From assembly GCF_029227915.1 (NCBI RefSeq), contig NC_079885.1, positions 10,903,001 through 10,967,000 on the forward strand: a DNA stretch of 64,000 bases, given 5' to 3'. Of this stretch, positions 35,719-46,565 are shown piece by piece. This stretch comes from Hydractinia symbiolongicarpus (lineage: Eukaryota > Cnidaria > Hydrozoa > Anthoathecata > Hydractiniidae). Position numbers and translations under genes: made by a program. The stretch's first letter is position 1. The number at the start of each line of letters is the position of its first letter. The notes beneath the pieces are model-generated. The model was not told the origin of the DNA and ran no database searches. It saw nothing but the letters and a program-made list of their open reading frames with translations.

Positions 35719-37341
35719 TCAATTCACATGTAAATATAAAATAAAAGTGCAAAATAACAAAAAGAGAGAGCTTTTATTAAATACACTACTGGATGTGTTG
35801 TCTATATTACATCTATCTGTGTTGCAACAGCTGTAACAAACTTCTTGTTGTCCCGTAGTCGGCAAACACGTCCTTGAAAAAGTACCATCTTTCATTTCGC
35901 AAATTCCTTCAGCTGGTTTTTCACATTTACGTTGTATAAATAAGGGTTCAATGTTAGTGACCATAGATTTATTAAATCTTTGTTCTGTGTAGCACACCTG
36001 ATCATCACTCAAGCAATAGTCAACCTTTACTGGATATTTGCAGTTGTTTCCTGTGCCTACACAACTATAGCAAAACAAACCATCCCCTGTAAAAATACAT
36101 AAACGAAAATTTTAGTTCCAGTAGACGTATATCGTGGCTGCACAATATATATGCAAAATACTATTTAAGTGGTATGAGTGTGAAGTATGCATGTTATACA
36201 AGAAATAATAATTTTCTGGAAAAATAAAATTAGAATTTTACAAGGCATTTTTTCAAAGTAGGTCTGATAACACAATTGAAAACTTAGAAACTATTATAAC
36301 TAATTGAAAATCCACATGCATTGATTTATTAAACCCTTCCTAAATACGAATTTGAAGAAAAGTTACCCCTTATTTTTAATAACCCCTTGACCCTACATTA
36401 ACGCCTTATATTACAATCCTTAAAGGGAACCCAAGGTATAAAATGATGTTGAACTTTCATCATAGAGTTTAAAAAGTTGATTAAAAAGTCTTTTTAAATC
36501 CCAGCATACTTCAGTATTTTTTTCATCAGAAAAAATTACCACATTTTTGTTGGTGTTTTATGCCATTTTTATACTATATATTTTCTTTCTTATATAGAAC
36601 TAATTTTAATATCATTAGGCAACTTGAATTTTCATCCTGCTATATACAGCAACAAAAAATTGAGAAACAAAAATACATTAGATAAATTCAGTATAAACTT
36701 TGAGTTTATTTCTAGTTTTTACCATAGGCTATACTTCCTGACTTCCCTGGTATTTCCTGACAAGCCCATTTCATTCTCTTGACAGAAAAAAACAAAGTAT
36801 AAGTAGTCAAACACATCCATAAAACTTGCGTGGTCCTATTCTGAGCATATTTCTATTTTTTTTCTGGTGTTTTGACAATTTCACAATTTTTGAACATCCC
36901 TTTATTAAATGGACAAGGCCATAGAAGGCCATGAAGTCCATATATTTTTACAATATATATCACTATTAGATAATCAGGCAAGACAGGAGAATTCAATCCC
37001 TTCAGGGATGACAAATTAAATTAATTAACATACAGCTTGTAAAAAGATATGTCACAAGGAGATAACCTTCCCCCATCAGCAGCATTTTTTGGGAAGATCG
37101 CATCACCTGGCAAAAGATTGTGGGTCCAAGTCCCACTCAATCCAAGTCTTTGCAACAAAGTGTTGCAAAGACTTGGATTGAGCTAATGTGCAGGACTACT
37201 TACAATTATCTCGTATTTACACCGTTGTTCTAATAATGTGTTACTAAATCAATATTATTTTAACAAATTGCAGAATAAATAAAAGATACCTTCTATGATT
37301 TGCAGAATTAAAAAATACAATGTTGTGATGAACTTGTTCAT
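35719..37341 (-). CDS. Ly6/uPAR three-finger protein, two exons, intact (gene D)
   Basis: Exons are 37290-37341 and 35719-36086, phase 1, donor GTATCT and acceptor TTTTTACAG, giving 139 residues. Exon 1 reads MNKFITTLYFLILQIIE and the joined codon is Gly. The mature part begins near DGLFCYSCVG. Its twelve cysteines match genes A-C, ending CYSCCNTDRCN, and the hydrophobic tail (SLFLLFCTFILYLHV) suggests GPI anchoring. It is the most diverged member of the cluster outside the cysteine frame. The intron contains a perfect 22-bp hairpin near its 5' end. Confidence 0.85.
37136..37182. repeat. Perfect 22-bp hairpin in intron of gene D
   Basis: CTCAATCCAAGTCTTTGCAA with CA forms a 22-base arm, a 3-base loop (AAG), then the exact reverse complement. 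The arm is preceded by a sequence like a tRNA T-arm (GTGGGTCCAAGTCCCAC at 37120-37136). Perfect pairing suggests a recent inverted duplication or a foldback element; no product is implied. Confidence 0.7.
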
Positions 37342-38880
37342 GTCAATTATTGTTAGGTAAACTAAAAAAGGAACATAACAACATAAGTGCACCTCTCTAT
37401 TTAAAAGTAATGCACAAGGCTGCTAATCTAAGAAAAGTTGTAGAAACAATGAACTCTCAAATGCAGCATTTATTAGAAAAAAAGGTTTATAAATAGCATT
37501 TACTACACAGAAAGAAGAACTAAATAATGGTATTAAAACATAGCTTCAAATATATACATTATTAACATACCACACCCAACACAACACCACCCGTTGAATT
37601 CTTTAATTTTCACAATCATAATCCGAGTAAAATATATGTTAGAATTTTAAGAATTTTGCCAATATTTATGCATGTGCAAAAAAATGAAAGATGTAATATA
37701 AAATACCAACACATAACAAAACAGATTGGCTAATATTGCCAAAAACTTTATCAAATAGATTAGAGGAAATGGTATATATATATATATATATTTACTCAGA
37801 TATTAGGATTGCTGATAATTATACTAAATCATTTATTTTGTCTTAATTCAACTGTACAAAGTTTTGTCATAACTATCTGTCAGACTATATGGACAGCAGG
37901 CACTTTATGCTTCCTCCCATACTTTCAAGACACAAAGAGAGCCCATATATTAAATGGGGTTAAATGTTATGCCTACTTTCTGGTTCATTTTGTTTTCTTA
38001 TTTTTTTCATTAGCAGGGTACAGCACTTGTAATTCAGCATTTTAAGCATCATCAAATAATTGCAATTCCTGCACTTAATTGAACACTGTGGAAGGTTAGT
38101 AAACTTACAGTAGCCAGATATTTTATATAACAAAGATAGCAATTTTAAAGTTCATTATTCATAATTATTCCATAATGCAAAGTTTTTATAATGCATTACA
38201 TCTACAATAAGTAAAACCCTGTGTTAATTTTATCCTTTGCATTCTACCCTACTTGTTTACATCATGCCGCTAATTTTAAATTTTCAATTCCGACCATCAC
38301 ATTGTATGACTATGAGCATTGTTTAGTAAGTGATCCTAGCTGACATCATCTTGATGAGATCTTCCTCACAATACATCACAATACAATGCATATTATTCAT
38401 AACAAATGTCAAAGTATATATATAGTCGAATGTCCCAATGCTTACACACTTCACAATGAAATCAAAAAAATTCTTTAGGGTCAGCGGTAAAACCCATAAA
38501 TCATGAGCATTTATAAAGCGTAATCAATCCAGTCTAGTTTCCTATATGATTTTGCAACAAAATTCTATAAATAGCTGCGTAATGATTTGTTCCTCAAAAC
38601 AGCAATTGTTACCCACATGAAACTTTTGTTTACGCAGGTGTGTAATGACTAATTCCAGGCGTGTAACGTCTAATTCCAATGACTACGCCACAGAATTTTT
38701 TTGTTACGCAGCCATCAGAAAAGGTGTTGTGCAAAACATATCAACGCGTTGAAATGATGATATAAAGACAGACCTTCAAAAGTACAGACCTCTTTAAGAC
38801 GGACAACGTGGACAAGTACTACAGGGTAGGTATAAATATCTCAGGGAAGCTAAATAAGAAAAACTACTCCATCTTAAATG
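37342..38880. other. Intergenic upstream of gene D
   Basis: AT-rich. It contains a (TA)n microsatellite at about 37772-37791. No gene recognised. Confidence 0.5.
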
Positions 38881-38884
38881 TTTA

Positions 38885-40130
38885 TTAACTGATTTGTTTG
38901 CAAAGGAAATTGTTGTAGAGTACTTCTCTATCCTTTGCTTTCATACTCTTGTATGCCTTTCTAACAACCATTAGGTAATCCACTACCTCACACCGTCTAT
39001 TTTCTTTATACACGACTCTCAGTGGACCGGCAATAATGTCCTTTGCAGGAAATAAATAAATGTCCTTGTTTGGTGGTTCATATTCTTTAAAAATCAAATT
39101 GGTAACGCTAAGTTTATGCTGAAAGAAATTAATTTGGATAGACACACAATACGAGTTGTTAGCACCGGGTTCGTCAGACATAAAACGTGTAATAGCTTCC
39201 CAACACACAAAATTGGCTCAGAGTTGGGTCGGTTAATCAACTCCCAGCAACTTTTAAGAACCCTATGCAAATCTAAAGAAAAGATAAACGAACATCAGTT
39301 TTACACTTATAACGATTAATTCTTAAAAACTTCCTAAAGCTTTTATTGGCCCTAAAACTTAAGGTGATACCTTGGTTTACTAATGGCACTGCAGGTGGAA
39401 TTTTGTCTGTTTTCATCTCTTCTTCTTCTTCGTCACCAGACTCACTATCTCTGCTCTCGCTCCCACCACCAAATCTCTCGCTACCTTCTTTATTTCCTCT
39501 GATTCACTTTCCACTTTTTGCTTCTTTGCCAGATCTTTGTTCACCTTTTTTAATCTGTTGGCTTCTTTTCGTCTTTCTGCTTCTTTACATCTATCTACTT
39601 CTTCTCAGCCTTTTCCTTTAGTTCCACAAGCAACTCCTCTGGAGAGACAACCTGTAATAAGATTGCTGTGAAATACATGCGCATTTTAACACAGTTAATA
39701 ATAAAAAACTTACAAAACAAGGTGTTACAATGCTCGAAAATCTAGTTTGGATCTTGTTTTTGTACGCTTGTTCCCTCCACATGTTTTTAATTTTTGGTTA
39801 ACAACAAGGGGCTCCAACTTCCAGTCATTGGGAACCATTTATAACGTTAGGGAGCGTTGTATGGATACGGGCCCAGCAATTTAACCAACACATTCTCTTT
39901 CTCGTTTGTAGGGTGAAGGAGAAAAAAGCAGGATCCGGATTAGCAGTGGATGTAGTAGCTCCCTGCTTAGTGGTTGGAGAAGTGATGACTTCCAACGATT
40001 GGTTACCAGTACGGGGCGAAATCCGGTCCATTACTAAAGCATCTAAAATATTTGTCACTTGGATGTCATTGAATTGTTTAGGCGAAAGAAGGCAGTCAAA
40101 GAAAATACTGCCCCTTGCATAAGACTATCA
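38885..40130 (-). pseudogene. Decayed coding-like region, unidentified
   Basis: Three minus-strand blocks look protein-like but are broken by frame changes and stops. The first (about 39903-40130) reads SYARGSIFFDCLLSPKQF and DALVMDRISPRTGNQSLEV. The second (about 39390-39650) reads SPEELLVELKEKAEKK, then a frame change, a Lys-rich coiled-coil-like part and an acidic DSESGDEEEEE run. The third (38885-39208) reads WEAITRFMSDEPGANNSYC through VVRKAYKSMKAKDREVLYNN to a stop, after a good acceptor (TTTTCTTTAG at about 39280) in another frame. I do not recognise the family. A dead transposon gene or host pseudogene is likeliest; intact exons with unusual splicing cannot be excluded. Confidence 0.35.
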
Positions 40131-40628
40131 ATTTATAGATTACTTACTTTGCAGAAAGTTTATCCCAATTCTTGTTAGGTGGATTTACTATGTTTATTTT
40201 TTCTTATTCAGTTCGGAGTGTTTGTTTTATTGATATTACTCAAAACTTTTGTGCGTAATCAATAAGACTGCGTAACATTTAAATTATATACAAAAGGGGA
40301 ATTTTACAGCTAAAACTACTTCTACGCACAGACGTATTCTTACAACACTTGGAAAGAATGGAAGAGGATAATTGGGTAACAAAGTGTAGAGATTTGATAG
40401 TTTCAAAATTCAAAACAGTCTAAAAAATGTGAAAGAATATGTGCTGTGAAGAAGGAAATACAGCAAAACAAGGAAATTTATACTAAAATTTTGGAAACTT
40501 GTTTTTAAAAGAAAAGGGAATAGTTAGCTTCAAACTTAATTTTAGGTCTATTAGCTATATATTTTGTACTCCCGAGAAAATTAATAAATTAAAGTTAGCC
40601 AATGAAGGAAACTGGCAGTCCTGCTTTA

Positions 40629-41008
40629 GGCCACCATCAAAAATATGTTGTGTTTGCGTCCTGAAGACCCCCCAAAAATGAGTCGGTCAGGCGTATTTTT
40701 AACTGGGATTTTCAGATCAGGGCAAGCAAATTCGTTCCCAGGGCCAAGACAGTATAGCGCCACTCTTCGCTGCCCTGCAAACTGTCAGTAGCAACAGGAG
40801 TGCCCTAAAGGAATTAATTTTTACCAAAATTAATTTTCGCAAGTTTTTGTCAATATTGCATTAATTAGTTCTGGCGAAAATTTTTTTTTTTTGAAAAATA
40901 TTTTGCGAAATTTTTTTCCGGTCTTTTTCCAATTTACCGACTCGGGTTTTTATTACCAAAAGTGAGTCGGTCGGAGGACGCAAACACAACATATTTTTGA
41001 TGACGGCC
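40629..41008. mobile_element. MITE with GGCC termini and TTA target duplication
   Basis: Long inverted termini: GGCC, two variable bases, then CATCAAAAATATGTTGTG and TTTGCGTCCT at both ends in inverse orientation, with GAGTCGGTC further in. TTA flanks both sides. GGCC-type ends with a TTA duplication fit a PIF/Harbinger (Tourist-like) MITE of 380 bp. No transposase. Confidence 0.75.
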
Positions 41009-41192
41009 TTACTCATCCATGCTGGTAAATCACAGAATTTGGTTAAACACCCCTTTAATTATTGCATACAAGAATAAATATATTGCAGCTAGCAGTGAGA
41101 CATACATGAAGACCCTCTTGATTTATCTTCCACCCGATTACTAACTATAATAGCTAACAGATAAAATTTTAATTCTTTAGTACTTCCTCCTA

Positions 41193-41526
41193 AGGGGCCT
41201 TCGAAAAAATTTTTGGGCCCCGTTAGCGGGATATCGCCGCTAAGATTCAGACCCCCTCCCCCCCTCTTTTAGCGGATTTCCATCTGTGAAATACACACAT
41301 TCGGATAAATTTTTGGAAGGCTCAGGGGCGTGTTTTGTAGATAAAAGTTATCAGAATTGATGAAAAGAGGAATTATGCTCACGAACAACGAAGAATGTTC
41401 AGGCCACAAAAATTTTTTTTTAAATTTCTCAATCCTTAGCGGATTTCTTTTTCAAGCTTCAGACCCCCTCCCCCTTTAGCGGCGATATCCCTCTAACAGG
41501 GCCCGAAAAAAATTTAGAAGGCCCCT
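41193..41526. mobile_element. MITE with long AGGGGCCTTC inverted repeats
   Basis: About 55 bp at each end pair (AGGGGCCTTC, then GGGCCC, GTTAG and GGGATATCGCCGCTAA), enclosing a centre with mirrored CAGACCCCCTCCCC and AGCGGATTTC blocks. 334 bp, non-coding. It would fold into a long hairpin. Confidence 0.7.
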
Positions 41527-43589
41527 AAATATATTGTTATAAATATACATGTTTTTTCTCTCAACCAATTAAAAAAATTAAAATTATATCCGAACCTATC
41601 AATTAAGGTTGCATAGACAACTTGTGAACAATATAGGTGCCATATATTTACTGTTGAAGCGCTCACAAAAAAAAGAGTGAAAAAATTGGTCAAATAAAAC
41701 AATGCTTGTGGGATTTTTGGAGCATCTGGAACCATCATGAAGTAGATATTAGCACAAAGTCAACTAAAGACATGGAGTTTATTTTGTATTATGAAATACA
41801 ACCCCAGCAGCTGATAGTATTTTATAATTGTGGAATCTCTCTATTTTCACATTATATATGATCGCAAATTAAAAGTCATAGCTAGCTAGCTGTGTTTTAG
41901 CTAGCTAGTTTGCTGAAACTAAACTAACATAAGCCATCTATAACCTAAACTACATATACAGACAAAAAATAACTATATAGCCAATCGTCCCTCTTAAATT
42001 TATATCTTAAGATGAACTGGTCGTATCACAGCTTGTCAGAAAAATAAAGTATAACAAGGGACGAAACATTAAATTTCAACTTTGTTCGTCAACATCCTCC
42101 TTTACAACCCTCGGATCCGAATATTTGACGGCCCATCTGGACCGCTATATAAGTGCAGGACCGAGATTAACATTTGGCTTAGCCGCGCGAAGAGCGCCCA
42201 CCAGATTGCAAATTTTTTTAAGGAAAACTTCATTTTCAATCTTCCTATGTACCTAACCACCAATAGAGCGTTAAAGAAAAGCATGCATCAGCTTACTTCT
42301 TAACAAGGAAAAACGAAGATTATGAGGGTTTAACAAAAACACTGTGCAAAACCGTATAGCTGATGTGACGATTTCAGTAGGGATGTTTTCGAATCCTTTT
42401 CATCAACTGGTGTTTCTATCTTATATCGCATTTTTTTTCTTCTGATTGATTAATTTACAGAAAGCATTCCGTGGTTTGTGCACCAACAGTGCACCAATTT
42501 CAGAATCAAAAGAATTATCTATTTGTTTTCTATTTGCAGTCGAGCTAAGCTTACTTTCTTTCGATCCTAGTGTTGATAAAAAAGTACGGACACGAGGCCT
42601 CTTACACGGACTTTCTGGACATCAATTAAAACAGTTTTTTAAAAAGGCTTGTATTTCTGACGGACACGATATAAATACCAAAATTTGGTGATAAAGTCTG
42701 CAGTTTGTGATAAATAATTAATTAAGTAGAATGAGAGAACGAACACATAAATCATGTTACAAATTACAAACAAGTCAGGACAGTTTAACAAGCAAAAAAA
42801 AAAAAATAATAATAATAAATAAATAAAAAAGGATAGGCTGTTTTGCAGTTGCACCACGGTTTGTCTGAGACTGAAACTTCCCAACCTTAAGTCCAATCGA
42901 ACGTTTTTAACGTCGAACAATTTCATCGTTCATTTAAACTTCCCTCTCTTCCCTTTTAAATTCTCGATTTTAGGAGTTTAGAGAAGGAGAATTTAGGAGA
43001 ATATACCAAAAACGTGTAACATACATTTTAGGAAGAATCAATTTTCTTTGGGGATTTTAGGTATGGTCACGCCCTGTAGTATCATGGCAAAATATTTTTC
43101 TACTGTATGGCAAAAGATTAAAATTCTCCCACCGTTTGACAATATAAATATGTAATTAAAGGGTAATATATAGTGTTTTCTTGTTTAACACTGCATTTGT
43201 TGTTTAAAATAGCATTTCACTGCTTTATCAAACTTTCAGTCACTGATAAGGTCGGCAAAACGTGGTACAGCTGTAACACTCGCCCACACGCGATCAACAC
43301 TCAGAAGAAAATTTGCTTTAATTTATCTTTTGTAAGTTAAAAAATCCTGAGTGTCCAGAATTATAAAACTAAATAATCTACAAAAAATATAATAAAAAAG
43401 CTCGAATATCACTTTTTTCTAAAGTTTAAATTTCACGACGTCTGAAAATTGAGGTCATAAAATTTAGTCAAATTATTTCTTACCATGCTGTCTAAAAAAC
43501 ATTCACTATTTTAATATTAATTACGTGGAGGGAAAGACAGGAAAAATAGAGAGCTTAAATTAAAATAATAAAATCCTATTTACACTGCT
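41527..43589. other. Intergenic downstream of the CHD gene
   Basis: No supported gene. At about 42960-43075 there is a degenerate relative of the CAGGGTGACC MITE (repeated AGGAGAATTTAGGAGAATA, ending GGTCACGCCCTG). Two open plus-strand frames near 42082-42691 have no recognised family. Confidence 0.45.
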
Positions 43590-43595
43590 TTTATT
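43590..43595 (-). terminator. Polyadenylation signal of the CHD gene
   Basis: AATAAA on the minus strand, 28 bp beyond the TAG stop at 43623-43625. Canonical motif and close spacing; cleavage site not determined. Confidence 0.6.
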
Positions 43596-43622
43596 GAGGT
43601 ATGCAAAATTTAAAATTTTAAT

Positions 43623-46565
43623 CTATGATAAAGTAGTATGTACAGTCTCGTTAATCGGTTTCGTAATTGTCGATATGTGCGTAGCACTACCTGTACTTTC
43701 CAAAGAATTTTTGAAAGTTACTTCTTCCTTCAACTCCTTGTTTTGTAGGTTCTCTAGCAAGATATTTCTAGAAATGACGTCATCTGACACTGTTGATAAA
43801 CTATCTTTCTCGGTTTTATTAACATCGTGTTGGATATTTGTAGTTAAAATATCGCCTTTGTTCTGGTGTGCAACAGACTTGTTACATTTTTCTGCGTTTG
43901 CATCGACGGGTTTGTTTTTTAGTGTCTGTGTATCAGTCGTATGCGAGTGGTCATTATTTGAATTCACAGGACCAGGCGACTTTACGCCAAGGTCTGCAGC
44001 TGCATTTGTTACGCCAGACGAGTCTTTTACAAGCGGTGGAGGCGGAGGGTGTAGTTCTGCGTTAAAAACTTTTGATGGTTTTTGCGTATTCGTTGCATTT
44101 TCCGTTGAATTGATTGAAGATTTTCCCCCAATATTTTCAGTTGTACTAGTAACAGTTGGCGCACATTGAGCACGCGATGTTTGAGCAATATTAATAGAGC
44201 CACTCCCACGGTTTTTATCCTTATCTGTTAACTTTTCAGAGGGCGAGGTGGTGCTTGTCTGCTCTGTGAACTCTTTCTTTTCCTTTAGTTTTAATATCAT
44301 CGAATCAAACTTGCTTGTCGGTTTCTTTTCTTCGTGTTTCTTTTCATTTGGTGATGTAACTGTATCAGTCACCTTGTTTTCCAACGAGCGGGACAGGTTT
44401 TTCGCTATTGCGTCTAAGTGTAAAGATTTCACGCTTCTTGAACTTGACTGTTTTAAATGATTTCCAGATTCCGAATTATTTTGGGTCTTAGGAGAAGCAA
44501 CCGAAACTTTGATGTTCGTGGACAGACTGTTTATCACGTCAGAAATGCTTTTTGATTTACTGGTTGTCACCGAGCGATCGGTTGACGCACTCGGTGAAGT
44601 TATTGTTGTTGTAGGTTCCCCAAAGAATGAACTAGATATAGCATCGCTACTAACAGGAGAACTGCTGTCTCCAAATTGTCCCATTTTCTGTTTTTTAAGT
44701 CCTTGAATTTTCATTTCTAACAACCCAATGCCCTTACGCTTCGTGGTCGGTGTTTTTCTTTCAGTCGATTGTATTCTCCCGGTTTGTTCAGGTATTTCGA
44801 TTACTGATCGATCAATATTTAACGGCTTTGGCTTTGTAATAACTTTAACTTCTTTACTAGATTTAGGTGGATCCGCTGGATAAAAAGACAAAGGCTTTTC
44901 ATATTTACTCGACTCGCTTGACAACCGCTTCTTTTGTTTCTTTTCACTGCTAGTATCTGCATACTTTTTACCTATATCAGGAGAAATTACACGTCTTTCG
45001 GATAGTGATCGTTGACCTGGCGAAGTTATTTCGCGAGGACGATGGTCTGGTCTCGCAAATGTATGAGAAGTTACAGACTTACTCTCTGGTGTTAACCTTG
45101 ACAACGGCTGATATTGATAAGAATCCAAAGGAGGAGAGCGCACTGATGACGCAACTACGTCTCTCTTATACTTTGGCGAACCTTCCCAATGAACATGCCC
45201 GTACGGAAAACGACCCTCTTGAATTGGGGAGTGTATATCATGACGATGAGTCTTTAATTTGTGACTGGATGGAGGAGACCTTGGTTCTGTCAGGTGAACA
45301 AAAGGAAAAGTTTCATGCTTATGAGAAATGGGTGATCGTTTCTCTATGCCTGGAGATAATCTACCATGCTTAAAAACAGGCGACAAACCCTCACTATACG
45401 CTCTTTCTTTGTCATGGCGGTATTCATAGTAAAATGGAGACCTGCTTTCATCAGAATGGTAAAAATGAGACTCTTTACTACGATAACGAGGCGAAAGGGG
45501 TTCTGTGTAATGTAGATGGTTTATATGGTCATCCATCTCGTGCAATCTTGGACCATGATCGTGAAAATGTCGCGGTGGAGAATGGCTATGTCGGTGACGT
45601 GCCGGCGACAAAGGTCTCCCATGAAGAGAGTGCAATGGTGGAGAATGTATTCGTCGCTCTGGTGACAAACGGTGTCGCATTATAGGAGATCGTGAATTGC
45701 GTCGATGGATGGCTTCTGGCGAAAGCGGGCTTCTATCTGTAAAATATTCGTAGCGAAAGTAATCCCTGGAACTAACCAAACGAGATGGTGAATGCAGCTC
45801 TGGCCAGGGTTTGTGAGAACGCGCTTCACTTAATTCATCATGCGACATCAACTCCTTTGGGAGTGACATGTGTTCAGCTTCTGTTATCTCTGATATGGAA
45901 TCCTTTGCACGTTTTTTGGCAGAACGTTCAGGTCGCGTTCTTATATTTTCTTTAGGCGTAGACGGTGAAGCTTGTCGATGTTCACACGGCTTCTTCGTTG
46001 GAGCTACCTTGGGCATTTGACTATGATCCATTGAGAAAACGTCTGTCGACGGTTTAACGACGTGCTTAGGTGAAGAACGAGGGCGTTTTTTTACTTCCTT
46101 ATTCGGCAGAAACTTCGAAGGATCTGGTACCTTTAATATGACCTCAGACATATCAATCTTTCTCTTTATGCTCGGTTTTTCCGTAACTTCGATTTTAGAA
46201 CCAACAATCCGGACGTTTGCGTTAGGACTATCGATATGAATACCAACCGGTTGGTCTGAATGTTTTTGATCCTTTAAATGTTCAGCCTTCTTCACATTTT
46301 CGGTACTAGGAGGTTCAGGTTTCGGGGTTTCGATACTGGTAGTTTTCGTAATAGTTGCATGATTCTTAGCCTTCGCCGAAGCGATCGAACTAACAGTTAA
46401 TTTAATATTTCCAAGACTTGGACTGGTTATCGTGGGTATTTTTACTGTAGATGGAGCAACTTTTGGAACCTTTACGTTAGCTGGAAAGTGAATGATTTGT
46501 TTGGTATTGACGGTACGATGCGAGGAAGCAACCGAAGCTGTAATCGCTGTTTTAGGGATATGTAT
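43623..46565 (-). CDS. CHD7-like: CHD gene last exon: long Ser/Pro/His/Arg-rich tail
   Basis: This single exon of 980 codons plus stop begins after acceptor TACTCTTAG with [16 protein letters not shown] and ends NETVHTTLS. It is low-complexity and probably disordered. The middle (about 46000-45000) is a run of SP/RSP motifs mixed with His and Arg ([29 protein letters not shown]), resembling proline-directed kinase sites and SR-like regions. Later parts are Ser/Thr/Asn-rich, with short Lys-rich patches ([15 protein letters not shown]) that could be nuclear signals and one PPPPP run. I find no BRK domain, which vertebrate CHD6-9 and fly Kismet carry around this part. Long plus-strand frames opposite it (e.g. 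43594-44169) are shadows. Confidence 0.88.
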   Translation of the reverse strand: MHIPKTAITASVASSHRTVNTKQIIHFPANVKVPKVAPSTVKIPTITSPSLGNIKLTVSSIASAKAKNHATITKTTSIETPKPEPPSTENVKKAEHLKDQKHSDQPVGIHIDSPNANVRIVGSKIEVTEKPSIKRKIDMSEVILKVPDPSKFLPNKEVKKRPRSSPKHVVKPSTDVFSMDHSQMPKVAPTKKPCEHRQASPSTPKENIRTRPERSAKKRAKDSISEITEAEHMSLPKELMSHDELSEARSHKPWPELHSPSRLVSSRDYFRYEYFTDRSPLSPEAIHRRNSRSPIMRHRLSPERRIHSPPLHSLHGRPLSPARHRHSHSPPRHFHDHGPRLHEMDDHINHLHYTEPLSPRYRSKESHFYHSDESRSPFYYEYRHDKERAYSEGLSPVFKHGRLSPGIEKRSPISHKHETFPFVHLTEPRSPPSSHKLKTHRHDIHSPIQEGRFPYGHVHWEGSPKYKRDVVASSVRSPPLDSYQYQPLSRLTPESKSVTSHTFARPDHRPREITSPGQRSLSERRVISPDIGKKYADTSSEKKQKKRLSSESSKYEKPLSFYPADPPKSSKEVKVITKPKPLNIDRSVIEIPEQTGRIQSTERKTPTTKRKGIGLLEMKIQGLKKQKMGQFGDSSSPVSSDAISSSFFGEPTTTITSPSASTDRSVTTSKSKSISDVINSLSTNIKVSVASPKTQNNSESGNHLKQSSSRSVKSLHLDAIAKNLSRSLENKVTDTVTSPNEKKHEEKKPTSKFDSMILKLKEKKEFTEQTSTTSPSEKLTDKDKNRGSGSINIAQTSRAQCAPTVTSTTENIGGKSSINSTENATNTQKPSKVFNAELHPPPPPLVKDSSGVTNAAADLGVKSPGPVNSNNDHSHTTDTQTLKNKPVDANAEKCNKSVAHQNKGDILTTNIQHDVNKTEKDSLSTVSDDVISRNILLENLQNKELKEEVTFKNSLESTGSATHISTITKPINETVHTTLS

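Noticed and set aside
37115-37140. tRNA gene
   Set aside because: Only a T-arm/B-box-like piece (GTGGGTCCAAGTCCCAC) is present; I could not find an acceptor stem, D arm or anticodon arm at correct distances.
39346-39621. Leu/Ser-rich 91-codon plus-strand frame that could pass for membrane segments
   Set aside because: It is the complement of a Lys/Glu-rich coding-like block on the minus strand, which explains the hydrophobic composition.
42082-42691. Two plus-strand frames, one after an acceptor-like TTTACAG near 42460
   Set aside because: The translations (for example FDGPSGPLYKCRTEI and KKVRTRGLLHGLSGHQ) have no recognised family, no matching donors, and an overlapping minus-strand frame of similar length.
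43594-44169. 191-codon plus-strand open frame
   Set aside because: It lies antisense to the long last exon of the CHD gene, whose own frame is continuous, spliced and compositionally convincing. Codon bias of that exon explains the open opposite strand; the same applies to 45005-45373 and 45434-45685.
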